In this document: positions 1 to 9,348 of the stretch, piece after piece
How the letters are laid out: the number at the start of each line of letters is the position of its first letter
Numbering within the stretch: the first letter of the stretch is position 1
Origin: CAYUQT01 sp964596165
GTDB lineage: Bacteria > Planctomycetota > Phycisphaerae > UBA1845 > JAFGLZ01
Length of the DNA stretch: 64,000 bases
Assembly: GCA_964596165.1 (NCBI GenBank)
Contig: CAZQTW010000004.1
Location: 62,001 to 126,000, forward strand
Direction of reading: 5' to 3'
The notes under the pieces: generated by a model
Told to the model about the DNA's origin: nothing
The model's database searches: none
What the model saw: only the letters and a program-made list of their open reading frames with translations
Translations under genes and position numbers: made by a program

Positions 1-3000
1 TCACTGACGGCACCCTCAATGTAGTCTTTGTCGGGGTACATTCTTGCGCAGAGGCTGATCCATACGGTGGAGCCGTCTCGGCGGGTCAGGCAAGTCTCGA
101 AATCCTTCAACTCTCCATCCCTGAAGCTGTCCAGCATCTTCCTGCGTCCCTCCGGATCGACGAAGTGTTCCGAGGTGGCGAATTCCCTGATAAACTCCGC
201 CGTGTCGTCATAGCCATACATGCGGGCATGCCGGTCGTTGCTTTCGAGGATCCGACCGTCGCTGATTCGAGTGCGAAAGATTCCCACCTGCGCATTGTTG
301 AAAATATTCCTGTACTTCTCCTCGCTTTCCCGCAGAGCCTCCTCCGCTCGCTTGCGATCGGTGATGTCGCGTACCACACTGACCCAGCCGATCCTCGAAC
401 CCCGTTCATCGAGGATGGGCGTTACACTGTGCTCGGTCGGAAAGATGTGTCCGTCCTTACGCTTCATTCGGAACTCGGGCAAGAACAGATAGCCGTCCCT
501 ATCCGCGGCGGACACCAGATACTGTCTGAATTCCTCGAGTGAGGCCTCGTCCACATGCAGCGTCTCGGTGGTCCGGCCCACCATCTCCTGATGATCGTAC
601 CCGAACAGCAGGGAGGCCGCGGGATTGCAGTCCAGAATCACGTTCGTGTCGGAATCGATGATGAAGACGCCCTCGCGCAGTGCCGCAAACGTCTTCCTCA
701 GGAGTTCCTGGGACTTCCATAGTTCCTGTTCGGCCCGTTTCTGTTCGGTGATGTCGGTGAGTGTTGCGATCATGCCCGCCAAGCGGCCTGCCTCATCGCG
801 AAACAATGAGTTGTGCATGGAAGCCGGGAACGTGGACCCATCGCGGCGTGCGTGTTGTATCTCGCCGACGAAACTTCCGGTCCTCCTCAGCACGTCATTG
901 GCCGCGTTGACGGAAGGCATCTGTTCGGGCGTGTGGAAGACGGAGAGGTGTCTGCCGATCAATTCCTCGCGAGAGTAACCGTGCAGATTGGCGAAGGCAT
1001 CGTTGAGCGTCCGGAGGTTCCCGTCCATGTCCGTGACGGCGACCCCTTCGCTCATCTGGGCGACGGCGACGTTCAGGAGCCTGATCTGTTCTTCAATTCG
1101 CCTGCGTTCCGTCACGTCCCGGATGTTCAACACGGCGCCGGCAACGGCAGGATCATGCAAGCGGTTCGTCCCCGTGACCTCAAGATGTCGCCACGAACCG
1201 TCCTTGTGGCGATACCGGAATTCGACGTTCTCGACGTGTCCGGGCAACCGATTGGCGGCGACGAATCGGGCCCTGACCGTCTCGACGTCATCGGGATGAA
1301 CGAAGGCAAATGCGTCCTTCCCGAGGAGATCATCCGGAACGTAGCCGAGCATCTTCTCGAGCGGCGGACTCACGTATTCCACCGTGCCTGCCTCGTTGAG
1401 TATGGCGATGGCGTCGGTGGCATTCTCGACGAGGGATCGGAATCGCCGCTCGCTTTCATGCAGGGCCCTCTCCGCTTCGATGCGCGTCAGCACGCCGCTC
1501 AATTGAGCGGCAATCATCTCAATATTGTCGCGCGTAACCTGTGGGATGCTGTCCAGTGTGTGCGAGGCCACATTCAGGGCGGCGATGACCCTGCCGTTGC
1601 ACTTCAGCGGGAACACCCCCAAAGCCCGGAGTCCTTCACGCGCTCGAACATGGTCATTCCGAGAAACGAACTCACCGGGGCCCAGATAGGTGGGCTCGCC
1701 TCGAAGGATCAGTTGTGTTTCGGGGTCATCGGGCTTGTAGTGGGCCACGCCTCGAATGAATTCATCGGAGAGCCCGTGATGAGACCTTAATTCCAGCTTA
1801 CCCGTGGTCGCGTCGACAAGATACACGCCACCGCAATCAAGACCCTCAATGCTCATTGCGGCATCGAGGACACGATCGAGGCACTCGTCGAGGCGGTGCG
1901 TCGTCGCCAGGGCGACTGCCAGGTCTCGTTGGATACGAAGCAGCTCTTCCGCATGCCTACGATCCGTGATGTCGCGAGCGTTGAGAACCGTGCCTTGGAC
2001 GTCGGGATCGTCGAGAAGGTTTGTTCCTACAACCTCCAAGACCCGCCAGGAACCGTCCTGGTGTCGGTATCGGCACTCAATCGTCCCGTTGCCTCCCTGC
2101 ATTTCATTCGATCGTCGGGCGGCCTCCAGCACTCGGGGGAGATCCTCGGGATGAACCAGATCGAAGACGTTTCGACCGACATACTCCTCCGATGAATAGC
2201 CAAGAAGGCGTTTGAGCGAGGGGCTTGCGTACCGGACACGGTCATCCTCCGAGAGGATGACGATCAGGTCGGACGCGTTTTCAATGAGCGACCGGAAGTG
2301 CCGTTCGCTGCGACGCAGGGCCTCTTCGGCACGCAGGCGTTCGGCGATTTCGTGATGGAGCGATCGGTTGGATTCCGCCAGCTCCGCCGTACGTTCCTCA
2401 ACCCGGCGCTCCAATTGTTCATTCGCGATCTCAAGGGCCTTCTCCGCCTGTTTGCGCCTTGTGATGTCTCTGGCGATCCCCTGGAATGCGATCGGACGCC
2501 CGTCCTTGAACACGAGCCAACTGTTGATCTCCAGGGGGACCATGCGGCCGTCCTTCGCCGGAAGAGTCAGTTCGTAGCTCGTATGCGGTTCTCCCTGAAT
2601 CTTCCGTTGGAACATCTCGTCGGAAACGCGTCGCGCTTCCGGGGGCAGGTAGTCATCAACATTCGCCCCGATGGCCTCTTCCGCGGAATAGCCGAGGATC
2701 CTCTCCACTGCGGCGTTCACGGACGTCAGACGGGGTGGGTCCAGTTGACCCGTGTAGATGATGTCGTTGGCGTTCTGAACGAGTGTTCGGTAGCGTGCCT
2801 CGCTTTCCTGGAGCGCCTGTTCGGCACGCCTCTTTTCCGTAATGTCGAGTACCGTTACCTGGACGGCCGGACGACCATGATAGGTGATCGACTGAGAGTG
2901 AATCTCGGCGCAGTATTGGCGGCCGTCCTTGTGGATACCTCGGATGGTATATCGACGGGGTGTCGGCTCGCCGGCTAGGCGGGCGGAATACCGATCCGCC

Positions 3001-3593
3001 ACGATGTCGAGATCATCCGGATGGATGGTCGCGAGTGCTTGCTCGGTGGTCATGGCCTTCAACTCTTCGACGGAATACCCTGTGATGTCGGCCACGGCCT
3101 GATTGGCAAAGACAACGCGTTTGTCCTGGAGAATGATCAGTCCCTGCAATGACTGGTCTACGAGCACTCGGTAGGCTTCCTCAAACACCTTCCGATCGGT
3201 GACATCGCGCCCCGTAACTACAATCGCCTGGACTTGGTCGTCCTTCCTGATCTGTCCGCCCCAAAACTCGCCCCACCGTTCTAGCCCCCCAGGTAGGGTG
3301 ACCTTAACGGTGATCGGGGTGACCGCTTGGCCGGTGCCCAGACGATCAAGCAACTCAATGGATCGGGTAACATCGTCGGCCGAAAGGAATCCCAAGTCGA
3401 CAAACCGTCTGCCCACCACTTGGTCTCTGGCCAAGCCCATGTAGACGAGGGTGGCCTGATTGCAGGCGAGGTGCGTCCCGTCCCTCGCACGCAGCATGAC
3501 CGTCTGCGGGAGCGAATCGACAGCCTCTCGATTCCACACCCCCCCGACAGGTACCCCAAGCCTCTCCGACAGGATGGTACTGGCCATGATCAT
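1..3593 (-). CDS. Multi-PAS/GAF sensor protein, C-terminus off the left edge
   Basis: About 1197 codons are open on the minus strand with no stop, so the gene continues past position 1. I see eight PAS-like domains at roughly residues 25-135, 138-255, 265-385, 430-545, 712-832, 836-953, 963-1083 and from 1091 on. Most end in the usual 'DIT(D/E)(R/K)(R/K)xAE' linker (RDITRRKQAEKAL, RDITDRRHAEELL, TDITEQKRAEQEL, RDITDRKRAEEAL). A GAF domain lies at about 565-705 and a coiled coil (EQLERRVEERTAELAESNR) at about 391-410. No output domain is inside the window; by family habit it would be a histidine kinase or a GGDEF domain. There is no signal peptide or membrane segment, so sensing is probably cytoplasmic. 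ATG 3593 follows a G-rich stretch; ATG 3587 is an alternative. It is transcribed away from its neighbour and its ligand cannot be inferred. Confidence 0.85.
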   Translation of the reverse strand, partial: MIMASTILSERLGVPVGGVWNREAVDSLPQTVMLRARDGTHLACNQATLVYMGLARDQVVGRRFVDLGFLSADDVTRSIELLDRLGTGQAVTPITVKVTLPGGLERWGEFWGGQIRKDDQVQAIVVTGRDVTDRKVFEEAYRVLVDQSLQGLIILQDKRVVFANQAVADITGYSVEELKAMTTEQALATIHPDDLDIVADRYSARLAGEPTPRRYTIRGIHKDGRQYCAEIHSQSITYHGRPAVQVTVLDITEKRRAEQALQESEARYRTLVQNANDIIYTGQLDPPRLTSVNAAVERILGYSAEEAIGANVDDYLPPEARRVSDEMFQRKIQGEPHTSYELTLPAKDGRMVPLEINSWLVFKDGRPIAFQGIARDITRRKQAEKALEIANEQLERRVEERTAELAESNRSLHHEIAERLRAEEALRRSERHFRSLIENASDLIVILSEDDRVRYASPSLKRLLGYSSEEYVGRNVFDLVHPEDLPRVLEAARRSNEMQGGNGTIECRYRHQDGSWRVLEVVGTNLLDDPDVQGTVLNARDITDRRHAEELLRIQRDLAVALATTHRLDECLDRVLDAAMSIEGLDCGGVYLVDATTGKLELRSHHGLSDEFIRGVAHYKPDDPETQLILRGEPTYLGPGEFVSRNDHVRAREGLRALGVFPLKCNGRVIAALNVASHTLDSIPQVTRDNIEMIAAQLSGVLTRIEAERALHESERRFRSLVENATDAIAILNEAGTVEYVSPPLEKMLGYVPDDLLGKDAFAFVHPDDVETVRARFVAANRLPGHVENVEFRYRHKDGSWRHLEVTGTNRLHDPAVAGAVLNIRDVTERRRIEEQIRLLNVAVAQMSEGVAVTDMDGNLRTLNDAFANLHGYSREELIGRHLSVFHTPEQMPSVNAANDVLRRTGSFVGEIQHARRDGSTFPASMHNSLFRDEAGRLAGMIATLTDITEQKRAEQELWKSQELLRKTFAALREGVFIIDSDTNVILDCNPAASLLFGYDHQEMVGRTTETLHVDEASLEEFRQYLVSAADRDGYLFLPEFRMKRKDGHIFPTEHSVTPILDERGSRIGWVSVVRDITDRKRAEEALRESEEKYRNIFNNAQVGIFRTRISDGRILESNDRHARMYGYDDTAEFIREFATSEHFVDPEGRRKMLDSFRDGELKDFETCLTRRDGSTVWISLCARMYPDKDYIEGAVS

Positions 3594-3777
3594 ACCCCCA
3601 ACCCCAGGTTCAGATGGGCCAACGTCTATTAAGCCTGATAAAAACCCATTATACCGCGTGCAGGCACCGGTGCAAAACGCACAGCAACAGTTGTGCATAT
3701 TAGCTCGGTTGTGTCAATCGGGTGTGCAACAAGACGGTTCGGCGGTTGAACGTGCCAGGTCGGCCGAACCTATTGGA

Positions 3778-5373
3778 TCATTGGAGCGGCAAATCTGAAC
3801 GGACGGTCTCACACGGGGCGGGCCCTACTACTCGATAGATCAGTATCGTCCCCCGTAGACCTTCTATCGGATTGACCTCCCGGTGAATCACTGCCAGCCG
3901 ATTCCTCAGGTCGGAAGCTTGGAGTTGATCAAGGAAGCGGGGATTCCGATCCTCGGACATAACACGGGACAGGTCGATCACGACATATTTGGGCTTGTGC
4001 GTGTTGATCTGATTCCTCAGGTCGTCCACGGAGTCGAATGTGGCCCACGGAACCATCGGCAGGCCGGAGAAGTAGGCGGTTCGCGTGCAGCCCGCCAGCA
4101 CGACTTCTCCGGGTCTGCTGTGGTCATGGAGCCACCGGCCGGCCGTTATGAGGAAGCGGCTGCCGCCGCCGATCGGTCGGATCAGCCACGGAACCGTCGG
4201 CCCGATGACGATAAGCCCGCCGACGAGGCAGGCCACCGGCCGGACACGTCGCACACGCCGATCGTGGTGAAAGGCGTACCAGGCCGAGACGTGGTCGATC
4301 AGCCATACGAACGTGGCGGCCGCCCAGGGTAGGGTTAGGACGGCGGGAACCAGCGCGTGCCGAAGGCTGACATAGCCATAGGTCCTATGCAGGGCGAAGA
4401 GGAGGACCACCTGGAGCAAGAAAGCAACCACGATGGGACCCCATGTCCTGGGTCTGGGAATGAGCCGCGTTAGGACGGCCGGCAAAGCGAGCAGGAAGTA
4501 CACCACGCGGCAGGCTCGGACCCAGTGATTCATCACGACAGCACCGGTCCGGTCCATGAGCGCTGCCCGCATTGGTCCATCCGTTCCGCTCGATTCCGGC
4601 GCGCGGGCCTGTCGATCGTCCAGTCCAAACATCTCAAAGACGTTCTTCTTCTTGATGACACGCCCGGTGACCAGCATGTAAGGCCCGGCCGATACGACAA
4701 AACAGAGCCCCATGATCGTCACGCCCGTCAGACGTTGCCGCCAGGTCCAACCTCTCCATCCTCGGGCCGCCACGACGAAGGACAATCCGACGACCAGGAT
4801 GCTGCCGCCCTCCGGTCTTGTGAGGAAGGCGAGGCCGGAAAGCAGCGCCGCGACTGCCAGCCATCGCAGACGTGAGGTTTGGCGGGCGACAATCACGGCC
4901 ACGAGTCCCCACAAATACAGGCTCAAGTGCAGTCCGTCGCTCAGCGCGTCTGCCGAGACGTGGCACAGTTCCGGGAGAACGCCCGCGAACAGGGCCGTTG
5001 CGAGTCCTGTCCGTATGTTCCATAACGCGCGTCCGAGAACGAACGCGGCGCCGACAACCGGCAGACCGCCGAGCAGGGCGGCGATCTGTGCCGCCCTTAC
5101 CCAACTGAACACCGGGTCAGGATCCAGAAGGTGTCCGATCAGCTTGTGAGTGCCGAGTATGGCCGCAGGGTAGAGGGGGTGCTGGGCCTGTCGGCGCATC
5201 TCGCCGAGGGGGTCCGTCTCGAGTCCCTTGGCATATCGAATGAACGTAATGCTGTCCCGAGAGACGATGCCCGTGGTAACGATGAGATAGATGCGCACCG
5301 TTGCGGCGACCGTCAGTATGGCGACCAGTGCGACGGCGGCGCGACGTTGTGGCGATGGCTTCCAGCCGATCAT
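3778..5373 (-). CDS. GT39/ArnT-like (GT-C fold) membrane glycosyltransferase
   Basis: A 531-residue protein with about ten hydrophobic segments. It has the GT-C signature of a first membrane helix followed by an acidic residue in the first external loop (TTGIVSRDSITFIRYAKGL, Asp near residue 39) and an 'HPLYP' motif shortly after. This matches the dolichyl-phosphate-mannose-protein mannosyltransferase/ArnT superfamily, which moves a sugar from a polyprenyl-phosphate carrier onto lipid, protein or glycan outside the membrane. Donor and acceptor cannot be read from the sequence. The soluble C-terminal part ends in a variable region. It is divergent from the glycerol-1-phosphate dehydrogenase-like gene, 111 bp away. 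A GAGGG element precedes the ATG. Confidence 0.75.
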   Translation of the reverse strand: MIGWKPSPQRRAAVALVAILTVAATVRIYLIVTTGIVSRDSITFIRYAKGLETDPLGEMRRQAQHPLYPAAILGTHKLIGHLLDPDPVFSWVRAAQIAALLGGLPVVGAAFVLGRALWNIRTGLATALFAGVLPELCHVSADALSDGLHLSLYLWGLVAVIVARQTSRLRWLAVAALLSGLAFLTRPEGGSILVVGLSFVVAARGWRGWTWRQRLTGVTIMGLCFVVSAGPYMLVTGRVIKKKNVFEMFGLDDRQARAPESSGTDGPMRAALMDRTGAVVMNHWVRACRVVYFLLALPAVLTRLIPRPRTWGPIVVAFLLQVVLLFALHRTYGYVSLRHALVPAVLTLPWAAATFVWLIDHVSAWYAFHHDRRVRRVRPVACLVGGLIVIGPTVPWLIRPIGGGSRFLITAGRWLHDHSRPGEVVLAGCTRTAYFSGLPMVPWATFDSVDDLRNQINTHKPKYVVIDLSRVMSEDRNPRFLDQLQASDLRNRLAVIHREVNPIEGLRGTILIYRVVGPAPCETVRSDLPLQ

Positions 5374-5484
5374 TCGAACCCTCGCCCCACACCCCTCGGG
5401 GCGTTGTACTGTGATTCTTACGTCCGATCAAGCCGGATTCGAGAGCGCTTGCACATCCGCCAACCTGATGCGAAACTGAGCACC

Positions 5485-6948
5485 ATGAACGATCCTCGAT
5501 ATGCAAGCGACTCGTGTGATCTGGACGGGCTTCGCCGCTGGCTGAAGGCCCGGCCGGAACGGTTGGTGCCGCTGACGATCCGACGAATCGTCATCTCGCC
5601 AAACGCCCTGGATGAGCTGGCCGAACGGGCGTCGGAGGCGATGGTCAATCGTTCCACTTGTTATGTCATCATGGACCGTACGCCGATGTGGCGCAACGGC
5701 GTGCTCATCAAGCCGGAGGTTGTCGCTCGGCTTCGGTCGAAGTTAGGCGGCGTATCGGTTATCGAACTGGGCGAGGCCGATCATCCGCCTCATGCAGACT
5801 TTGACGTGGCGAAAGATATGAGCGCCCGGCTCGAGCCGGGGTCGCTGGTCGTCACATTCGGCTCGGGCACGATCACCGATCTGGCCAAGCACGCCATGTT
5901 CTGGATCGAGAAGGACGGAGGCGCAAGGTTCGAGCACATCTGTTGCCCGACGGCATGCACGGTGACGGCCTTTACGGCCTCGATGACCGTTCTGACGGTG
6001 GACGGTGTCAAGCGGACCATCCGATCAAGGTCGCCCGATCAGATCCTGGTCGATCTGCTCATGATTCGCGATGCCCCGGTTGAACTGACCCGAGCGGGTG
6101 TGGGTGACCTCTTGGCGCGCTGTACGGCCTATGGCGACTGGTTCCTCGGCGACGTATTCGGTGTCGACGAGACGTTCAACACCGTGCCGTTTGACCTGCT
6201 GGCCGGTCCGGAGGAGCGTTTGCTGGGATGTGCGGCGGCCATCGGTCGACGCGAGATCGAGGGGCTTCGATCGCTGGCTGACGCGCTGATGCTCGCGGGC
6301 ATCGGCATGTCGATTGTCGATCAGACCACGCCCATCAGCGGCTGGGAACACGTGATCAGCCACTACCTCGACTTAAGGGCGATGGCTGCCGGAAGGCCCA
6401 CCGGCCTGCACGGTGCGCAGGTCGGGGCCGGAACGCTGATCGCGGCCGTCGCGTTTGAGGATCTGCTTTCCGTCGGCGAAACGATCTGTCGGCGCATTCA
6501 GCCCCGCTTCGACGTCGGCGCGGCGCGCCGATCGATCGAGGAGCATTTCAAGCCGTTCGACGCCGACGGCGGGATGATCCAAGAGCTTTGGCGCGAGTAC
6601 GGCCTTAAGGCAGATCGCATCGCTGCCGGGTTGACACGGTGGTCACGGGTTGTGGAAGGATGGCGAAGCGGTTACATCGCGGACCAGTTGAACCGTTACG
6701 TGCGCCCCGCAAAAGTCGTCGTGAAGGCGCTTGCCGAGGCGCGAGCCGAGTCGGATCTGGCCGCTTCTTCAGGCACGAACGACCGCATTCTGGCACGGGA
6801 GGCCGTCTTGTACGGTCATAAGGTCCGAAGCCGTTTCACGCTGGGTGACGTCCTTGAATTGTTCGGGCTTCTGACTCCGACGGCCGCCGATCGTTGGCTG
6901 ACCGGTCCGGATGCGTGGGGTGGTTTTTGTCCCCCGAACGGTTGGTGA
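5485..6948 (+). CDS. sn-glycerol-1-phosphate dehydrogenase-like enzyme (AraM/EgsA family)
   Basis: A 487-residue iron-containing alcohol dehydrogenase superfamily protein. The NAD-binding motif GSGTITD is present, followed by family-typical blocks PTACTVTAFTAS, RAGVGDLLARCTAYGDW (metal-ligand Asp), SGWEHVISHYLD and GLHGAQVGAG (metal-ligand His residues). The 'GDxxAxxxAxxDW' block is characteristic of the AraM/G1PDH branch, which reduces dihydroxyacetone phosphate to sn-glycerol-1-phosphate with NAD(P)H and Ni2+ or Zn2+. The frame is open from 5131, but ATG 5485 is chosen because family similarity begins just after it and the upstream part is the antisense of the divergent glycosyltransferase. 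In bacteria the product may enter heptaprenylglyceryl phosphate or another ether lipid; no prenyltransferase is visible here. Confidence 0.75.
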   Translation: MNDPRYASDSCDLDGLRRWLKARPERLVPLTIRRIVISPNALDELAERASEAMVNRSTCYVIMDRTPMWRNGVLIKPEVVARLRSKLGGVSVIELGEADHPPHADFDVAKDMSARLEPGSLVVTFGSGTITDLAKHAMFWIEKDGGARFEHICCPTACTVTAFTASMTVLTVDGVKRTIRSRSPDQILVDLLMIRDAPVELTRAGVGDLLARCTAYGDWFLGDVFGVDETFNTVPFDLLAGPEERLLGCAAAIGRREIEGLRSLADALMLAGIGMSIVDQTTPISGWEHVISHYLDLRAMAAGRPTGLHGAQVGAGTLIAAVAFEDLLSVGETICRRIQPRFDVGAARRSIEEHFKPFDADGGMIQELWREYGLKADRIAAGLTRWSRVVEGWRSGYIADQLNRYVRPAKVVVKALAEARAESDLAASSGTNDRILAREAVLYGHKVRSRFTLGDVLELFGLLTPTAADRWLTGPDAWGGFCPPNGW

Positions 6949-7490
6949 TCGACGGTATGGGCTGGGGATCGAGTTCGGCTGGCTGCACGGCTTCGGCCGA
7001 AGTGCACAGAGTTGCATCACACCCCACGCGCTCGAATACGTCCTCAGCCGGGGCGCCGCGTGGGGTTGTCCGTTTTCGATGACCGTCAGCCTCGAACAGC
7101 TCAAGAAAACCCCTCGGACCGAAAGCTGCTTCGACGTGATCAAGACCTGGGAGGATTCACGGATCGAAGGCAAGTTGACCGATGCGCAACGCCGGCAGTT
7201 TGAAAACCTGGATCAGGAACACCATTCGTCAATGAGCAAGGACAATACGAGCTTGTTCCTGTCGAGAAAGTCGGCTCGGTGGCCGGCGGCACGTCGGCAA
7301 GGGTGTAGATGTTCAGCCGGCCTCAGCACCCGAATCTGACTACGCATTAATGTGGGCTGCGCCGGCCCAGACGGACCTGACTCTGAGTGTGCCGGCCGGC
7401 GATGTCCGTGCGATGAGACCGTTTGGCAAGCCACTCGGACTGAGAAGCAGCGGCGGCCGGAGCTCTACGTCGTGCGGACACCGAAATGCG
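6949..7490 (+). pseudogene. Decayed C-terminal part of a larger protein gene
   Basis: Starting right after the dehydrogenase stop, one frame reads like conserved protein (GLGIEFGWLHG, ITPHALEYVLSRGAAWGCP, CFDVIKTWEDSRIEGKLTDAQ, DQEHHS). Near 7227-7231 a one-base shift is needed to continue with NEQGQYELVPVEKVGSVAGG, which then meets a TAG at 7306-7308. Readable protein resumes (FSRPQHPNLT, then in another frame WAAPAQTDLTLSVPAGDV, then PELYVVRTPK) with at least two more frame changes and a stop. No start or N-terminal half is present. The text resembles the C-terminus of a planctomycete hypothetical, perhaps a glycoside-hydrolase-like protein ending in a beta-sandwich; that identity is from memory and uncertain. 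The decay itself is directly visible. Confidence 0.65.
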
Positions 7491-7513
7491 GCAAGCAAGG
7501 CGCGGAAGGGGGG

Positions 7514-8383
7514 TCATTGGTTGCGGCGCGGAGACCTATCCGGTGATTCAACGGAGCCGGCCGGCGGGATCCGCTCGCCTGGTAGGGGCGGGCTTGCCGA
7601 GTAGACTTCCTCGCAACGTATGCGGCCGATGCGCCCCATCGCGGTCGGGCGGGCACCCAGATAGAGGCCTTTCACTTGGTAGGCAATGGGGTCCGTCGTG
7701 ATGACGGAGGCGGCCACGGGAGTCCCTTCCTTCAAATCCGTCAATTGATTCAGTTGCGTTGGGATGCGGAAGAACAGGTCGGCGGACCGCGCAGGAACCA
7801 GGGAGAGAACGGGCATCGCTTCGGGATAACCGTTGCCTGCTTGAAACGCCAGAACCTTGACGGCTCGGCTCCTGGCGAACTTGTCGGCGACGCGGCAGGG
7901 GAGTGTGCTCGCTTTCTCCGTTCGCGTCAGCCGGGCGACGATCCTGGCCGCCAGAAGGCCTGCCGCAACGCCAAGCTTGGAAAACGCGTGCTCGGCGGTC
8001 ACTGCTTCCACGTCGATGACACCCACGCGACTGACGCCGACGTATGCGTTGTAGCGAAACATCTCTTGGCGGTTGAAATGCTCGAGGTGCGGACCGCCGG
8101 CTACGAATTGCCGGAATCGTCCTCGGATCGTCCAGGCATGGAGATTCTTGGTCAGGATCGCGACGGAAACACGCGGATCGACGGCCAGATTGTTCCGCGT
8201 CTTCCAGATGAAGAGTTCCGCGAAGATCAGGGTGCGCTCGTTCGCCGCGTCCAGGCTGATGATGGGCACGACATTCGGTATTCCGGCGGTATCCTGAGTG
8301 GCCAAAAACTTGGGCACCATGTCGTCATGGAATGCCGTCTGTAGTTCTGCGCACAGCCGTTGACTGTTCGATACCTGTCTCAT
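7514..8383 (-). CDS. Pyridoxamine-phosphate-oxidase-like FMN split-barrel protein
   Basis: A 289-residue protein taken from ATG 8383, 11 bp after the stop of the upstream activase; the open frame continues upstream but that part overlaps the activase. The N-terminal half (FLATQDTAGIPNVVPIISLDAANERTL, then DPRVSVAIL, then the FxVxGxxxxxE-like region) fits the FMN-binding split barrel of the PNPOx/general-stress-protein-26 superfamily. The C-terminal half (ARSADLFFRIPTQLNQLTDL) is less familiar. Members bind FMN, F420 or haem and reduce small substrates; its own substrate is unknown. Its place as third gene of the glycyl radical operon suggests a redox step or an oxygen-protection role linked to that enzyme, which is inference. 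Confidence 0.65.
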   Translation of the reverse strand: MRQVSNSQRLCAELQTAFHDDMVPKFLATQDTAGIPNVVPIISLDAANERTLIFAELFIWKTRNNLAVDPRVSVAILTKNLHAWTIRGRFRQFVAGGPHLEHFNRQEMFRYNAYVGVSRVGVIDVEAVTAEHAFSKLGVAAGLLAARIVARLTRTEKASTLPCRVADKFARSRAVKVLAFQAGNGYPEAMPVLSLVPARSADLFFRIPTQLNQLTDLKEGTPVAASVITTDPIAYQVKGLYLGARPTAMGRIGRIRCEEVYSASPPLPGERIPPAGSVESPDRSPRRNQ

Positions 8384-8394
8384 GAGACGCCCAC

Positions 8395-9330
8395 TCACAG
8401 ATCGGCTCGAGTCGGTCCGGACCATCTGACTTCGTCGATACCTTCCTCTCGCACGATACTCACCAATCGTTCCAGGGTTCCACGTGTGAGCAAGGGGGTG
8501 TCGGACAAGGGGAAGGCGCGGCCCAACATCTCGTACTTCGCCGTGCACAGATTGGAGAAGGCCAACAGATCATACCGCTGCAGCGTGCGAACATGCGTCC
8601 TGAGGTACTTCGCGATCCCGCGCACGTTGGACTCATCATCCGTGTAACCCGGAATAATCGGTGTGCGAATCCAGATCGGCGGACCGGCTGCGACGATGCG
8701 ATCCAAGGTGGCGAGCACCGTTTCCAGCGGCGCACCGGTCAATCTCTTGTGCTCGGTCGGGTCGATCAGCTTGAGGTCGAAAAGAATCAGATCCACTTGG
8801 CACAGCAGAGGTTCAAGCCAATCCGGCCGGACGACGCCGCACGTATCCACGGCGATGTGCAGACCTTCTCTGCGGCACATAAGGATGAATTCGCGCAGGA
8901 AGGCATGCTGAACGAGCGGTTCGCCGCCCGAAAGCGTGATACCGCCACCGGACGTGGCGTAGAACGTGCGGTCTCGCAGCACCTCCTTCAACAGCGAATG
9001 TGAGTCATACTCCGTTCCAATCTTTTCCACCGCACCAGCCGAACACGCGTCCGCGCACGCCGCGCATCGTTTGCAGAGATTAGGGTCGATCCGCACGAGT
9101 CCTTCGGCGATATGAATAGCGCCGTTTTTACACGCGCGGGCGCAATCGCCGCAACCGATACAAAGGGTTGACTGCCAGACGACTTGTGGTGTGGGTTGGA
9201 TACCCTCAGGATTGTGACACCAGGGACATTGGAGCGGACAGCCCTTGAAAAACAGTGTGGTACGGATTCCGGGGCCATCCTCGGTCGAGAACCGCTGAAT
9301 GTTGAACAGCATACATGTCGCGTCGCTCAT
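8395..9330 (-). CDS. Glycyl radical enzyme activating enzyme (radical SAM, PflA family)
   Basis: A 311-residue radical-SAM protein. The SAM-cluster motif Cx3Cx2C is at residues 31-38 (GCPLQCPWCHNPEG). It is followed by two ferredoxin-type [4Fe-4S] motifs (C57, C60, C63, C67 and C86, C89, C92, C96), an insert found in activases of B12-independent dehydratases and other eliminase-type glycyl radical enzymes but not in E. coli PflA. TSGGGITLSGGEPLVQ is the conserved SAM-binding GGE motif. It should install the glycyl radical on the enzyme encoded 18 bp upstream. The FMN protein follows by 11 bp, so the three genes form one operon. Activity requires anaerobic or microaerobic conditions. Confidence 0.9.
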   Translation of the reverse strand: MSDATCMLFNIQRFSTEDGPGIRTTLFFKGCPLQCPWCHNPEGIQPTPQVVWQSTLCIGCGDCARACKNGAIHIAEGLVRIDPNLCKRCAACADACSAGAVEKIGTEYDSHSLLKEVLRDRTFYATSGGGITLSGGEPLVQHAFLREFILMCRREGLHIAVDTCGVVRPDWLEPLLCQVDLILFDLKLIDPTEHKRLTGAPLETVLATLDRIVAAGPPIWIRTPIIPGYTDDESNVRGIAKYLRTHVRTLQRYDLLAFSNLCTAKYEMLGRAFPLSDTPLLTRGTLERLVSIVREEGIDEVRWSGPTRADL

Positions 9331-9348
9331 TCGACCGGTGTTCCCTGC

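Noticed and set aside
813..1790. Long plus-strand open frame (325 codons) across the sensor gene
   Set aside because: It lies opposite the PAS/GAF reading frame, which shows unmistakable domain motifs; the antisense translation has none.
5361..5420. tRNA-like GGGTTCGAAT on the minus strand
   Set aside because: The arms of a T-stem do not pair and no acceptor stem can be drawn; it coincides with a glycosyltransferase start.
5485..6948. Claim of archaeal-type membrane lipids
   Set aside because: A G1PDH-like gene alone is not enough; no prenylglyceryl synthase genes are visible.
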